64,000 nucleotides of DNA, taken from NCBI RefSeq assembly GCF_000169455.1, contig NZ_AAYC01000012.1, positions 62,001 to 126,000 on the forward strand, given 5' to 3'. The DNA is from Roseobacter sp. SK209-2-6. Its GTDB lineage: Bacteria; Pseudomonadota; Alphaproteobacteria; Rhodobacterales; Rhodobacteraceae. Both the position numbers and the translations under genes were made by a program. Below are positions 46,609-55,179 of the stretch, piece after piece. The notes below the pieces were generated by a model. It was not told where the DNA came from and ran no database searches. It saw only the letters and a list, made by a program, of their open reading frames with translations. Within the stretch, counting starts at the first letter, position 1, and every line of letters starts with the position of its first letter.

Positions 46609-46641
46609 GGATCTACCCTTGACGCACTGACCGCCCCAAGG

Positions 46642-46953
46642 TCAAGACGGCGCCATGCTCCAACGAATGGTCTCGTGCCGAATAGCAAGGCTCTCGCTGT
46701 TGATTGCTGACATGAGCGCAGGGATAAAGGCCTGTTTTGAGAACTCCTCCGCCACTTTTTGCGCGGTGTCCATGTCCTGCCAGATCACTGTATCTGTCCA
46801 TTTTCCATCCTCACCATTGCTGAGGCGGCGAAAGACAAACCCCGGATAATTGGCGACAAATTCCTCCGTACTTTTGATCGCATTGAGAAAATCATCTGTG
46901 CTGACACCTTCGTTGAGGTGAAAGGTCACGGTTTCAGCAACTTGCTGGGTCAT
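46642..46953 (-). CDS. Small antibiotic-biosynthesis-monooxygenase-like protein
   Basis: 103 residues from ATG 46953, with AAGGAG at 7-12 bases upstream. The dimeric alpha-beta barrel (ABM) fold is suggested by VTFHLNEGVSTDDFLNAI, then YPGFVFRRLSNGEDGKWTDTVIWQDMDTAQKVAEEF. The function is unknown; heme or quinone chemistry is described for some relatives. It lies 33 bp upstream of, and in the same direction as, the WYL regulator, an arrangement common for this pair. Confidence 0.75.
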   Translation of the reverse strand: MTQQVAETVTFHLNEGVSTDDFLNAIKSTEEFVANYPGFVFRRLSNGEDGKWTDTVIWQDMDTAQKVAEEFSKQAFIPALMSAINSESLAIRHETIRWSMAPS

Positions 46954-47175
46954 ATCAAACTCCTTCTTGTTGATGGGGGGTGAATAGCTGAGGGCAACTG
47001 ACATAAACCTGTCAGTTGTCTTCGCGATCTGTGCGATTGGGCAGGAATTCTGGAAGAGGTACCCAGCCAAATGCGCCTTACGGCTTTTGCTAAGAGGAGG
47101 GGACGGGCTAAACCCGAAGCAGGATATTCACTGGCGCCGGTCTGTGCGGTGCTGGATCAAGAAGGAGAAACACTC

Positions 47176-47391
47176 ATGCTTAACAATATCGGTCTTCCCG
47201 GCCTGCTGCTCATCGCCGTTGTGGTTCTGGTCCTCTTTGGACGGGGCAAAATCTCTTCTCTGATGGGCGAAGTGGGCAAGGGCATAACCTCCTTCAAAAA
47301 AGGTATCAACGAAGGCCAAGCAGAGCTGGAGCAGGATGCTGCAGATGAAGCCAAGGACGTGACGCCCGATTCCGAAAAAGACAAGGCGTAA
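47176..47391 (+). CDS. tatA: Sec-independent protein translocase subunit TatA
   Basis: 71 residues from ATG 47176, with GAAGGAGAAA 5-14 bases upstream. A short N-terminal helix [21 protein letters not shown] with the [17 protein letters not shown] hinge and amphipathic helix is typical of TatA, followed by an acidic tail. TatA multimerises to form the pore of the twin-arginine pathway. The longer frame starting 47071 adds 35 residues of a different character and is rejected. First gene of tatABC. Confidence 0.95.
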   Translation: MLNNIGLPGLLLIAVVVLVLFGRGKISSLMGEVGKGITSFKKGINEGQAELEQDAADEAKDVTPDSEKDKA

Positions 47392-47397
47392 GCACAT

Positions 47398-47886
47398 ATG
47401 TTCGATCTTGGTTGGACCGAACTACTGGTTATTGGCGTCGTTGCGCTGATTGTTGTCGGCCCAAAGGATCTGCCGGTGCTGTTCCGCAGTGTCGGGCGTT
47501 TGGTCGGTAAGGCCAAGGGTATGGCTCGTGAGTTCAGCCAGGCCATGAATGATGCCGCTGACGAAAGCGGTGTTCGCGACGTGGCAAAGGGGCTGAAGGC
47601 CGCGACAAACCCGGTTGGCACGGCCATGGATGGTGTCAAAGAAGCAGCGCAGGATATGGCGCGTTCCATTGATCCAACCAAATATGACGCCGGTTCGGAA
47701 ACCGCCAAACTGGCGGCAGAACGTGCGGCCGATGCCAAAAAGATCCAGGCTGCAACCGCGCGTGCGGCTGCGGAGCGGAAGGCGCGTGAGGCAGAAGAGG
47801 CGATGGCCCATGCTGAAGCGGCGGAAGCGGCAGTTGAAACCGCTCCTACGGCAGAGGTTGGTGAAGGAAGCGAGACCAAATCATGA
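47398..47886 (+). CDS. tatB: Sec-independent protein translocase subunit TatB
   Basis: 162 residues. [26 protein letters not shown] is the diagnostic N-terminus with a Glu at position 8 in the membrane helix and the GPKDLP hinge. An amphipathic helix and a long Ala/Glu/Lys-rich tail, predicted coiled coil at about 115-145, follow. TatB and TatC form the signal-peptide receptor. It starts 6 bp after tatA and overlaps tatC by 4 bases. Confidence 0.96.
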   Translation: MFDLGWTELLVIGVVALIVVGPKDLPVLFRSVGRLVGKAKGMAREFSQAMNDAADESGVRDVAKGLKAATNPVGTAMDGVKEAAQDMARSIDPTKYDAGSETAKLAAERAADAKKIQAATARAAAERKAREAEEAMAHAEAAEAAVETAPTAEVGEGSETKS

Positions 47887-48785
47887 GCCAAACCGACGAA
47901 ATCGAAGATTCAACGGCGCCGCTGATTGAGCATCTGGCGGAGCTTCGGACGCGGCTCATTCACTCTGTCCTCGCTTTTATCGTGGGTATGGTGATCTGCT
48001 TTACCGTGGCAACACCGATCTTTAATTTCCTCACCGCCCCCCTTTGCCAGGTTCTGGCTGAAGGCGGCCAGGATTGCGCGCTGATCTTCATCAGTCCACA
48101 AGAAGGTTTCTTTGTTGCTATCAAGATCTCCTTCCTGGGCGGGTTTATGCTGGCCTTTCCCTACATCGGCTACCAGATGTGGCGCTTCGTGGCGCCGGGC
48201 CTTTACAAAAGCGAGAAGGGGGCCTTTCTGCCTTTCCTCGTGGCGTCACCCTTCATGTTCCTGCTGGGTGCCAGCTTTGCCTTTTATGTGGTCACCCCGC
48301 TGGCCTATGATTTCTTCCTTGGCTTCCAACAGTTTGGAACTGGTGGCGAAGCAGTTGTCGGCGAAGAGGTCAATCAGGGGCTCAGCGTTGTGTTCCAGGG
48401 CTCTGCTCAGGAGTATCTGAACCTGACCATCAAGTTCATTGTGGCCTTTGGCCTCTGTTTCCAGTTGCCGGTGCTTTTGACCCTAATGGGCAAGGCCGGG
48501 CTGGTGAGTGCGGATGGTTTGGGCTCGGTGCGCAAATATGCGGTTGTAGCGATTCTGGTGCTGGCAGCACTGGTGACTCCACCGGATGTGATTACCCAGA
48601 TCATTCTTTTTGTTGTGGTATATGGGCTCTATGAGATTTCGATCTTCCTGGTCCGCCGGGTGGAGGCCAAGCGCGAAGCCAAGCTGCGCGCTGAAGGCTA
48701 CTATGACGATGAGGACGAGATGGAGGCCCATCCCGAGGAGGCTATGACGGCTGAGTTCGAAGCAGGGGAAGGCAAGGACAAGTAG
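47883..48785 (+). CDS. tatC: Sec-independent protein translocase subunit TatC
   Basis: 300 residues, six membrane helices. The N-terminal [20 protein letters not shown] with the conserved HLxELRxR, the [11 protein letters not shown] loop, and the [17 protein letters not shown] Pro-containing region define TatC. The acidic C-terminal tail ([23 protein letters not shown]) is longer than in E. coli and occurs in alphaproteobacteria. The protein binds RR signal peptides; this organism's NADH and other redox exports rely on it. Confidence 0.97.
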   Translation: MSQTDEIEDSTAPLIEHLAELRTRLIHSVLAFIVGMVICFTVATPIFNFLTAPLCQVLAEGGQDCALIFISPQEGFFVAIKISFLGGFMLAFPYIGYQMWRFVAPGLYKSEKGAFLPFLVASPFMFLLGASFAFYVVTPLAYDFFLGFQQFGTGGEAVVGEEVNQGLSVVFQGSAQEYLNLTIKFIVAFGLCFQLPVLLTLMGKAGLVSADGLGSVRKYAVVAILVLAALVTPPDVITQIILFVVVYGLYEISIFLVRRVEAKREAKLRAEGYYDDEDEMEAHPEEAMTAEFEAGEGKDK

Positions 48786-48813
48786 GCCCCGGCCTTCCAG
48801 TAAAATATAGTGA

Positions 48814-48838
48814 AGCGCGCCTATTCTGGCGCGCTTTT
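48814..48838 (+). terminator. Rho-independent terminator after tatC
   Basis: A perfect 8-bp stem (48814-48821 with 48828-48835, 6-base loop) runs into TTTTCT. About 30 bp after the tatC stop. Confidence 0.85.
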
Positions 48839-48940
48839 CTCTTCTCAACTGTTGCTTGTAACTCAAAAAGAAATGCGATCTCAGGTGAAGCTGGTGTTTG
48901 CAACTTGCTAGTGTTTTTGCCGCATTCTAATCTGCGCGCT

Positions 48941-49228
48941 ATGTTAGGGTACCGGCATCAAGAAGTAAGAAGGCGCAAAAAGGTTCAATTGTTATTGGAG
49001 CTTTGCGAATGTGAAAACGATTTCTGGCCAAACTCACGCCATTTCTTGGAGGTCGGTGAAGAGGCCTTGGCCATGGAAGGTATCTATCTGTACCTTCTTT
49101 CTCGAGAGGACCTTTGGCAAAGGCACCATGCCCTTATCAAGCAGATAGTGAAAAGCTTCGCGGGATCGGTTGACTTTGATAGCTTGGAAATAACTGTTCT
49201 GGCGGCAGACCGTAAAAGCACCTGGTAG
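48941..49228 (+). CDS. Doubtful ORF, hypothetical protein
   Basis: The 590-bp stretch between tatC and the sigma factor gene is less GC-rich than its surroundings. The best frame in it gives 95 residues from ATG 48941 (or 107 from TTG 48905): MLGYRHQEVRRRKKVQLLLE, WPNSRHFLEVGEEALAMEG and HHALIKQIVKSFAG. It has helical, charged character and no cysteine or membrane motif of note. No ribosome site is visible. A minus-strand frame at 49034-49354 overlaps it, and I cannot decide between them. It may be no gene at all. Confidence 0.3.
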   Translation: MLGYRHQEVRRRKKVQLLLELCECENDFWPNSRHFLEVGEEALAMEGIYLYLLSREDLWQRHHALIKQIVKSFAGSVDFDSLEITVLAADRKSTW

Positions 49229-49372
49229 CCGATCGCTGGGAAGCATCGAAAATAGGTCTTGTAAAGCAGCGCGTGCACGACACTCAAAATCGGCAGACGT
49301 TTCTCTTTTCGGCGGTCGTTCGCTTGATTTCTGTTGCGGCGCTGCCATCTTCACCTGCGCGGAGGGGCATCA

Positions 49373-49915
49373 ATGACGACAGAAGAGATCTGGCAGCAAT
49401 ACCGCGGGCGGCTTCAGGGTTTCATGCGCAGCAAGCTTTCCAACCCGGCTGATGTCGAGGATCTGCTGCAAGAGGTCTTGCTGAAGACAGTGACCAGCCG
49501 CGACAGTTTGAAAGACCCGGCCAAGCTGCAGGCCTGGCTGTTCGAGATCGCCCGCAACAGTATCATTGATTTCTACCGCCGCCGGGGACGGGGGCAGGGG
49601 CTGGCCTCAGAGGATCTGTGGTACCAGGCGGAAGAGCCGGAGGTCTTGGCCGGGCTGGAGGCCTGTGTTGAGCCTTTTTTGGCGGCTTTGCCGGAAGAGA
49701 CCGCCGCTATGCTGCGGGCGATCGATCTGGAAGGACAGCCGCAGAAGGCCTACGCCGCAGAGCATGGGCTAAGCTACTCAACCTTGAAATCCAGGGTGCA
49801 GGCCGGGCGCCTGGCGCTGCGCGCGGTCTTTGAAAACTGCTGTCACCTGCCATTGGACAGCCGCGGCAATATCAGAGATTTTCGCCAAAAATCAAAGAAC
49901 TGCTCTGATTGCTGA
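49373..49915 (+). CDS. ECF RNA polymerase sigma factor, SigZ-like
   Basis: 180 residues from MTTEEIWQQYRGRLQGFM (GCGGAGGGG upstream). Region 2 contains DVEDLLQEVLLKTV and WLFEIARNSIIDFYRRRG; region 4 contains LEGQPQKAYAAEHGLSYSTLKSRVQAGRLAL. The tail CCHLPLDSRGNIRDF and a final NCSDC are the cysteine-rich end typical of SigZ-type ECF factors and may respond to thiols or metals. No anti-sigma gene is adjacent. It precedes the GST-like gene by 66 bp, in which GGTCCAGAAAGAAAGGAAAG gives the next ribosome site. Confidence 0.88.
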   Translation: MTTEEIWQQYRGRLQGFMRSKLSNPADVEDLLQEVLLKTVTSRDSLKDPAKLQAWLFEIARNSIIDFYRRRGRGQGLASEDLWYQAEEPEVLAGLEACVEPFLAALPEETAAMLRAIDLEGQPQKAYAAEHGLSYSTLKSRVQAGRLALRAVFENCCHLPLDSRGNIRDFRQKSKNCSDC

Positions 49916-49981
49916 GATTTCTTTCGTCTTTCTCCTGAAGCCAGCGTCTTACAGACAGGTCCAGAAAGAAAGGAAAGACCG

Positions 49982-50692
49982 ATGATCAAGATCGTGAGTT
50001 TCAAGATCTGCCCCTTTGTTCAGCGCGTCACAGCGATGCTGGAAGCAAAGAAAGTGCCTTATGACATCGAATATATCAGCCTCAGCGACAAGCCGGAGTG
50101 GTTCTTGGAACTCTCGCCAACCGGCCAGGTGCCGATGCTGATCACCGAAGACGGGGAGGCTCTGTTTGAATCCGATGCCATCGTTGAATATCTCGACGAG
50201 GTGACAGCGCCGCTGGTTCCGGGCCTGACGCCGGAACAGCGTGCCTTGGACCGCGCCTGGAGCTACCAGGCCAGCAAGCACTATCTAGTGCAATGTTCTG
50301 CAATACAAAGCGTGGACCGTGAAACCCTGGAAGAGCGCATTACGAAGCTGCGCAAAGCCTTTGCCAAGGCAGAAGCGCAGCTTGGTGACGGGCCCTATTT
50401 CAACGGCGCGGATCTGGGCAATCCCGATTTGGCCTGGCTACCTCTGCTGCACCGGGCGGAATTGGTTGAGGCCTACTCCGGATACGACCTTCTTGCCGGG
50501 TTTCCCAAAGTGAAGGCCTGGCAAAAGACCCTCTCCGCGACCGGGCTCTATTCCGCCTCGGTGCCGGAGGATTTTCCCGAGCGCTTTTCGGATTTCTATC
50601 TGTCGGAGCGCAGCTTCCTGGGCCGGGGTGCCAATAGCAGTGAACCGCCGCGCAGCGCTGCAAGCCCTTCTGTCGGCAGCTGCTGCGGCTGA
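49982..50692 (+). CDS. Glutathione S-transferase-like protein
   Basis: 236 residues. A thioredoxin-like N-terminal domain with VSFKICPFVQRVTAMLEAKK (Cys9, Pro10) and SPTGQVPMLITEDGEALFESDAI, then an all-helical C-terminal domain. The CPF motif is of the omega/glutaredoxin-like GST type. The last 25 residues end in GSCCG and could be an unusual tail. It is 66 bp after the SigZ-like factor in the same direction and probably co-transcribed, suggesting response to thiol stress, which is inference. It converges with the ATPase gene. Confidence 0.85.
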   Translation: MIKIVSFKICPFVQRVTAMLEAKKVPYDIEYISLSDKPEWFLELSPTGQVPMLITEDGEALFESDAIVEYLDEVTAPLVPGLTPEQRALDRAWSYQASKHYLVQCSAIQSVDRETLEERITKLRKAFAKAEAQLGDGPYFNGADLGNPDLAWLPLLHRAELVEAYSGYDLLAGFPKVKAWQKTLSATGLYSASVPEDFPERFSDFYLSERSFLGRGANSSEPPRSAASPSVGSCCG

Positions 50693-50756
50693 GAATGAGC
50701 GCTTTTCGAAGCAGTGGCTAGCTAGTCTCGCTGCAGACAGAAAAGGGGAAGGCGCT

Positions 50757-51542
50757 TCAGAATTGGACGCCGCCTTCCTCCTGCAGAGCCTCAGAAATGA
50801 AATCTTCGGGGTCAGCAGTAAAGGATTGATACATTTTGAAGTGCTGGGTGTCCCGGTAGTTGATCTCCGAAAGGCCATGGCGGGTGACTTCCAGCACGCG
50901 AGCCTGTGGCAAAGCCATCAGAATTGGCGAATGTGTCGCCATAATGACCTGAGAAACTTCTGTTTCCTGAATGTGATTCAAAATCCGGAGCAGCTCAAGT
51001 TGCCGCTTTGGCGAAAGAGCGCTCTCAGGTTCATCCATAAAGTAGATGCCCTGGCGTGACATGCGTTCTTCGAAAAAACGAACAAATCCTTCGCCATGGC
51101 TCCAGGATAGGAAATCCGGTGCTGGGCCGCCACCTTCTCTTGCGGCCTCGTCAAGGTAGCGGGCGACGGAGAAGAAGGACTCTGCCCGGAAGAACCAGCC
51201 ATTGGTGACTTTGGGCAGCCAGCCGCCTCTTAGGACCTCTGCAAGCTCAGCGCCACTCTTGTCGATGGCGTTGGAATGATCCACCGGCCGGTATCCTTTA
51301 CCGCCGCCAGCTTCGTCATAGCCGCTCAGGGCCGCGATAGCCTCGATCAAAGTGGATTTTCCCGTTCCGTTTTCTCCAACAATTACGGTCACCGGGGTTG
51401 TGAAGCGCAGCTCGAAGCGGCCCTCATCCAGCCAGGGCAGATCAAAGGGATATCCCGATTTCTCAGCGAACCGTTCGGGAAGGATGGACAGGTTTTGCAA
51501 AAAAGGAGAGGGCAGTTTGGTCCCTCGATTGCGGCGGGCCAT
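50757..51542 (-). CDS. AAA family (RecF/ABC-like) ATPase
   Basis: 261 residues. Walker A is VIVGENGTGKSTLIEAIAAL (53-72), the signature-like region is LSPKRQLELLRIL and Walker B is GIYFMDEPESALSP, followed by MATHSPILMAL. This is the stand-alone predicted ATP-binding (COG3910-type) protein of unknown target. No nuclease, toxin or restriction gene is next to it, so I see no evidence for a defence system here. It converges with the GST-like gene (64 bp apart). Confidence 0.82.
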   Translation of the reverse strand: MARRNRGTKLPSPFLQNLSILPERFAEKSGYPFDLPWLDEGRFELRFTTPVTVIVGENGTGKSTLIEAIAALSGYDEAGGGKGYRPVDHSNAIDKSGAELAEVLRGGWLPKVTNGWFFRAESFFSVARYLDEAAREGGGPAPDFLSWSHGEGFVRFFEERMSRQGIYFMDEPESALSPKRQLELLRILNHIQETEVSQVIMATHSPILMALPQARVLEVTRHGLSEINYRDTQHFKMYQSFTADPEDFISEALQEEGGVQF

Positions 51543-51894
51543 GAATGGTTTTCCTTCTCAAATGTCCTTCAACCCAAAGCTTAGCCCAACAGGAAACGAC
51601 GGCGAAGAGTGGACGCAGTTTAAAACAGCTGAATTGGCTCCCTAGTGAGGAGAGATGTTTCTCGAACTGCCAAATTAACGGAGAACCAGTGCCCGGAATT
51701 AGAGGAGACGTTCCTCTCTCACAGCCTTGAAGCCACAGTCATTTGCTGCGTGGGCGCAGCAGGGCCGGACCTGGTCAGAGGTGCTTTCGGACCTATCCAC
51801 GCAGTCTGTATGTACCGCACTTTAGAGAAAGTGAGTTCTTCTTCTTGATCCACCGGGCCTAAGCGCGTGCTGCCTAGCCGGAAAGCCTTTGGCG
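51543..51894. other. 352-bp stretch with no recognisable gene
   Basis: Short frames occur on both strands but none has a ribosome site or a convincing protein pattern. The stretch is the promoter side of the ATPase gene (minus strand) and the downstream side of the 65-residue gene (minus strand). No strong hairpin with a T-tract is seen. Confidence 0.5.
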
Positions 51895-52092
51895 TCAGTT
51901 CGGCCGCACGGCGACCAGAACGATGCCCAGCTCTTCCTCCAGATCCTTGAGTCTTTGCAACTGCTCCTGGGGCAGATCCGCCGTGCGGGCCTCAACCTCG
52001 GCCAGCGCCACGACCGGGCCGCCAATGGATTTCTCAAGATCCTGAATTGCGCTGAGTTTCTCCGCTTCGAGCGCGGCAAGAGGGTAAAGCAT
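51895..52092 (-). CDS. 65-residue protein of unknown function
   Basis: A short gene with a strong ribosome site, AGAAGGAG 6-13 bases before ATG 52092. The product MLYPLAALEAEKLSAIQDLE...GGPVVALAEVEARTADLP is mostly charged helix; the first half (about 5-25) and the stretch LPQEQLQRLKDLEEELGIVLVAV look like a helix-strand arrangement. No membrane segment or signal. I do not recognise the family, though roseobacters have similar small genes. It is transcribed alone. Confidence 0.7.
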   Translation of the reverse strand: MLYPLAALEAEKLSAIQDLEKSIGGPVVALAEVEARTADLPQEQLQRLKDLEEELGIVLVAVRPN

Positions 52093-52272
52093 CGTCTTCT
52101 CCTTCTGTCTGGCAAGACAACTATAGCAAGGATTCCCGCGTCATTGGCACTTGATGTTAATTTGACGCTGCAGAAGGGGCAGAGGTGCAGAGTATACCGC
52201 GGGGCATGCTACCTCTTGCCGCCTTTGCCGGAACATGCTTGAAACCCTGTAAATGACAAAGGGAGGTGGCCC

Positions 52273-53121
52273 ATGGACGAGATTGCATTGACCCGTATTG
52301 CCGAGGCGCTAGAGCGGATGTCACCCGCCCCTCTGGAGGTACCTGATTTCGACGCAGCGGCTGCCTTTGTCTGGCATGTGGGACCCGAACGGTTGGAAGC
52401 AGTCAAGAGTGTGAACAGGGTGGATCTGGATCTCTTGCTGGGGATTGACCGTTCGCGGGATACGCTGCTTGAGAATACGCGCCGATTTGCCCAAGGCTAT
52501 GCGGCGAACAACGCCTTGCTGTGGGGCGCGCGTGGGATGGGCAAGTCCAGCCTGGTCAAGGCTATTCATGGCGCCCTGATGGAAGAGTATTCGCATCTCA
52601 AACTGGTGGAGTTGCAACGTGAGGACCTGCCTTCGGTTGCGCGACTGCTCAATCACCTGCGCGGGTCTGAACACCGCTTCATCCTGTTCTGCGATGACCT
52701 ATCGTTCAGTCATGATGACCAGCACTACAAAAGCCTGAAAGCGGTTTTGGATGGCGGCATTGAGGGACGTCCAGAGAATGTGGTCTTTTATGCGACATCC
52801 AACCGTCGCCATCTGATGCCGCGCGACATGATCGAGAACGAACGCTCCAGCGCCATCAACCCCTCAGAGGCAGTGGAGGAGAAAGTCTCGCTATCGGATC
52901 GGTTTGGTCTCTGGCTCGGTTTCCACCCCTGCGACCAAGATGAATATCTGGCCATGATCGAAGGCTATTGCACAGCCTATGGCGTCAAGGTGGCGGCAGA
53001 ACGGCTGCGAGCGGAAGCGATTGAATGGCAAGCAACCCGTGGGTCGCGCTCAGGCAGGGTCGCTTGGCAGTTCTTTACGGATCTGGCGGGCCGCAACGGC
53101 GTAGCCCTGAGCACGAAGTAA
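52273..53121 (+). CDS. DUF815 family AAA ATPase
   Basis: 282 residues. Walker A is NALLWGARGMGKSSLVKAIH (about 78-97) and Walker B is RFILFCDDLSFSHDD; VVFYATSNRRHLMPRDMIEN follows as the sensor-1 region. This is the single-domain DUF815 ATPase found widely in proteobacteria, function not established. GGGAGGTGG lies 6-14 bases upstream. A bidirectional terminator separates it from the convergent nlpD gene. Confidence 0.9.
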   Translation: MDEIALTRIAEALERMSPAPLEVPDFDAAAAFVWHVGPERLEAVKSVNRVDLDLLLGIDRSRDTLLENTRRFAQGYAANNALLWGARGMGKSSLVKAIHGALMEEYSHLKLVELQREDLPSVARLLNHLRGSEHRFILFCDDLSFSHDDQHYKSLKAVLDGGIEGRPENVVFYATSNRRHLMPRDMIENERSSAINPSEAVEEKVSLSDRFGLWLGFHPCDQDEYLAMIEGYCTAYGVKVAAERLRAEAIEWQATRGSRSGRVAWQFFTDLAGRNGVALSTK

Positions 53122-53154
53122 GTTAGACTACAAGATTTGAGTCGTCAAAATCAA

Positions 53155-53183
53155 AAAAGAGCAGCCTGAAGAGCTGCTCTTTT
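53155..53183. terminator. Bidirectional rho-independent terminator
   Basis: An 11-bp stem (53155-53165 with 53173-53183, loop CTGAAGA) has A-rich and T-rich flanks on the two sides (AAAAAAGAGC and GCTCTTTTCTTTT), so it can serve both the DUF815 gene and nlpD. Confidence 0.9.
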
Positions 53184-53193
53184 CTTTTGTGGA

Positions 53194-54414
53194 TCAGTTT
53201 AGATAGTCCAGCGGGTCCAGGCTGTCATAGCCATTGCGCACTTCAAAATGCAGGACTGGTTTGTTGCTGGCGGGTAGGGCTGCAATCGTTTCTCCACGTC
53301 TGACTTTCTGACCTTTGGAGACATTGATTTCATCCACACCTGAATAAATCGTCAGCAATTGCGGATCATGACGGATCACGATGATCGGCGTGTTCTGTGA
53401 GTCCTTGGTGATTGCGGCTACCGTGCCGGTCTCAGCCGCTTTGACCGCCGCGCCGGATGCTGCGGAGATGTCGATACCATCATTGCGGCCCTTGGAATAG
53501 GTTTTTACGATTTTGCCCTGCACAGGATAAGACATAGGCGCCTCAGCCTTACGAGAGGGCTCTGGCACCGAGACGCTGGGTAGGTCCTTTACTGCGACAG
53601 ATGCCGGGGCCAAGTTTTCCTCTGGCAGAGGTTTGCTGGCGCTTGGTGGCGTTGGAATACTGCTGCCCTGGCCTGGTGCGGTAACATCACCGCTGTCTCG
53701 TGGAAGGCTGGGCGCCACTTTTTGATCCTTGAGAGGGATCATCAGATATTGTCCCTCGCGGATGGAGAAATCACTGCCTAACCCGTTCCATTCCGCCAGA
53801 GATCTGACCGGGACCTGGTAAAGGCGGGAAATCGTATAAGCGGTTTCTCCGCGCTCAACCTTATGGCGGACGGGTTCTGGACCGGTCTGGACGACAACCG
53901 GTTTGGCCTGCGGAGTCGGCTGGATTTCGGTTGTGGTGACTGAGCCAGGGTTGGGGGAAGTGGCGGGAGCGTTCTCGATTGCACTGCCCGCCAGTGACGC
54001 GATATCGATCGAGCCGGGGTTTGTCGTGCCTGATGATGATGCGACCGCGCTGTCAGGGGCACGACGGGGCAGGGCGATGACTTCGCCTTTGCGTAGGCTG
54101 TCACCAGGCTCCATCCCGTTGAAACGTGCAACCTCTGCTGCGGGCAGGCCAATACGGGTGGAAAGGCTTGCGAGAGTGTCTCCCCGTTCTGCGACCGCGA
54201 CCTGGTAGGAGGGATAGGTGATCAGACCACGCGCATCAGGGCGAGGCGGGGTCTTTGTCGCACCCTGAGCGGCTGCAGTGGTGTTGAACCCACCAAACTG
54301 CCCACGCAGATCATAATCAAGGGGCCCTTCGCAGCCAGCCAGAAGGGCCAGCATTGAAACCACACCCAGGGTCATCCGCAAGGGGGCGATGGAGAGGCGG
54401 GGGATCGCCGTCAT
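53194..54414 (-). CDS. nlpD: NlpD-like lipoprotein with two LysM and a degenerate M23 domain
   Basis: 406 residues from ATG 54414 (TGAGGAGTT upstream). A lipobox MLALLAGC puts the lipidated Cys at residue 28. Two LysM peptidoglycan-binding modules follow (about 75-125, RGDTLASLSTRIG; about 190-240, RGETAYTISRLYQ). The C-terminal LytM domain lacks zinc ligands: NDGIDI in place of HxGxD, and LHFEVR without the first His of HxH. It is therefore expected to activate amidases rather than cut peptidoglycan, as E. coli NlpD does. Last gene of surE-pcm-nlpD. Confidence 0.92.
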   Translation of the reverse strand: MTAIPRLSIAPLRMTLGVVSMLALLAGCEGPLDYDLRGQFGGFNTTAAAQGATKTPPRPDARGLITYPSYQVAVAERGDTLASLSTRIGLPAAEVARFNGMEPGDSLRKGEVIALPRRAPDSAVASSSGTTNPGSIDIASLAGSAIENAPATSPNPGSVTTTEIQPTPQAKPVVVQTGPEPVRHKVERGETAYTISRLYQVPVRSLAEWNGLGSDFSIREGQYLMIPLKDQKVAPSLPRDSGDVTAPGQGSSIPTPPSASKPLPEENLAPASVAVKDLPSVSVPEPSRKAEAPMSYPVQGKIVKTYSKGRNDGIDISAASGAAVKAAETGTVAAITKDSQNTPIIVIRHDPQLLTIYSGVDEINVSKGQKVRRGETIAALPASNKPVLHFEVRNGYDSLDPLDYLN

Positions 54415-54531
54415 TTTCAACTCCTCAAATCTGCCTCTAGCAGGCTTATCTTCTCTTGTGCCTGCTCTGCTGTAGCGGTCAATGGGGTTTGTCGCCAAAC
54501 CCGAAACAATAGGCGGGGCTTTGCCGGTGGC

Positions 54532-55179
54532 TCAGCCGTCTTTCCCCAAGCCCTCTAGCAGGGGAACAAACCGCACGGGTCGCAGCTCGTCATAGTCGAG
54601 CCCGTCATCTGTTTTGCGAACCCGGATTAGGGTTTGTACCGTATCGGACTGACCAACAGGCACCACCATGATGCCACCGGGCTTAAGCTGGCTTAGCAGG
54701 GGGCCGGGGGGGTCTTCAGCAGCAGCCGTCACAATGATCCGGTCGAAAGGAGCCTGATCCGGCAGGCCAAAACTCCCGTCGCCAACAAGAGAGGTGATAT
54801 TGGGCAGTTGAAGCGCTTCGAAAACTTGCCGGGCTTCGCGCACCAGCCGCGTATGGCGATCAATGGTGTAGACGCGCCGAGCAAGCTTGGAAAGGATCGC
54901 GGCTTGGTATCCGGATCCAGTGCCAACCTCTAGTACCGTATCGCGTGGGCTGACCTGCAGTGCCTGTGTCATCAGTCCGACAACAGAGGGTTGCGAGATG
55001 GTCTGTCCGCAGGCAATGGGTAGCGGCGTGTCTTCATAGGCGCGCTCCGCGAAGATCCCGCGCACAAAGGGGCCACGATCTATGGCTTCCATTGCTTCAA
55101 GGACACGGTTCTCCGTCACCCCGCGAGAGCGTAGGGCAAAAAGGAATTGCATCTGTGTTTCTGGATCGGGGCCGTTCAT
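54532..55179 (-). CDS. pcm: Protein-L-isoaspartate O-methyltransferase
   Basis: Repairs isoaspartyl residues in aged proteins using SAM. 215 residues. [38 protein letters not shown] (motif I), [11 protein letters not shown], and [22 protein letters not shown] with [10 protein letters not shown] are the family motifs. It overlaps surE by 4 bases (ATGA). The known surE-pcm-nlpD grouping supports the assignment. Confidence 0.96.
   Translation of the reverse strand: MNGPDPETQMQFLFALRSRGVTENRVLEAMEAIDRGPFVRGIFAERAYEDTPLPIACGQTISQPSVVGLMTQALQVSPRDTVLEVGTGSGYQAAILSKLARRVYTIDRHTRLVREARQVFEALQLPNITSLVGDGSFGLPDQAPFDRIIVTAAAEDPPGPLLSQLKPGGIMVVPVGQSDTVQTLIRVRKTDDGLDYDELRPVRFVPLLEGLGKDG

Noticed and set aside
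50628-51059. Plus-strand ORF (143 residues) opposite the AAA ATPase
   Set aside because: The minus-strand protein has Walker A and B motifs; the plus frame has none.
50757-53121. Possible defence island: two P-loop ATPases close together
   Set aside because: No nuclease, methylase, toxin or reverse transcriptase lies next to either; the two ATPases are on opposite strands with a small gene between them.
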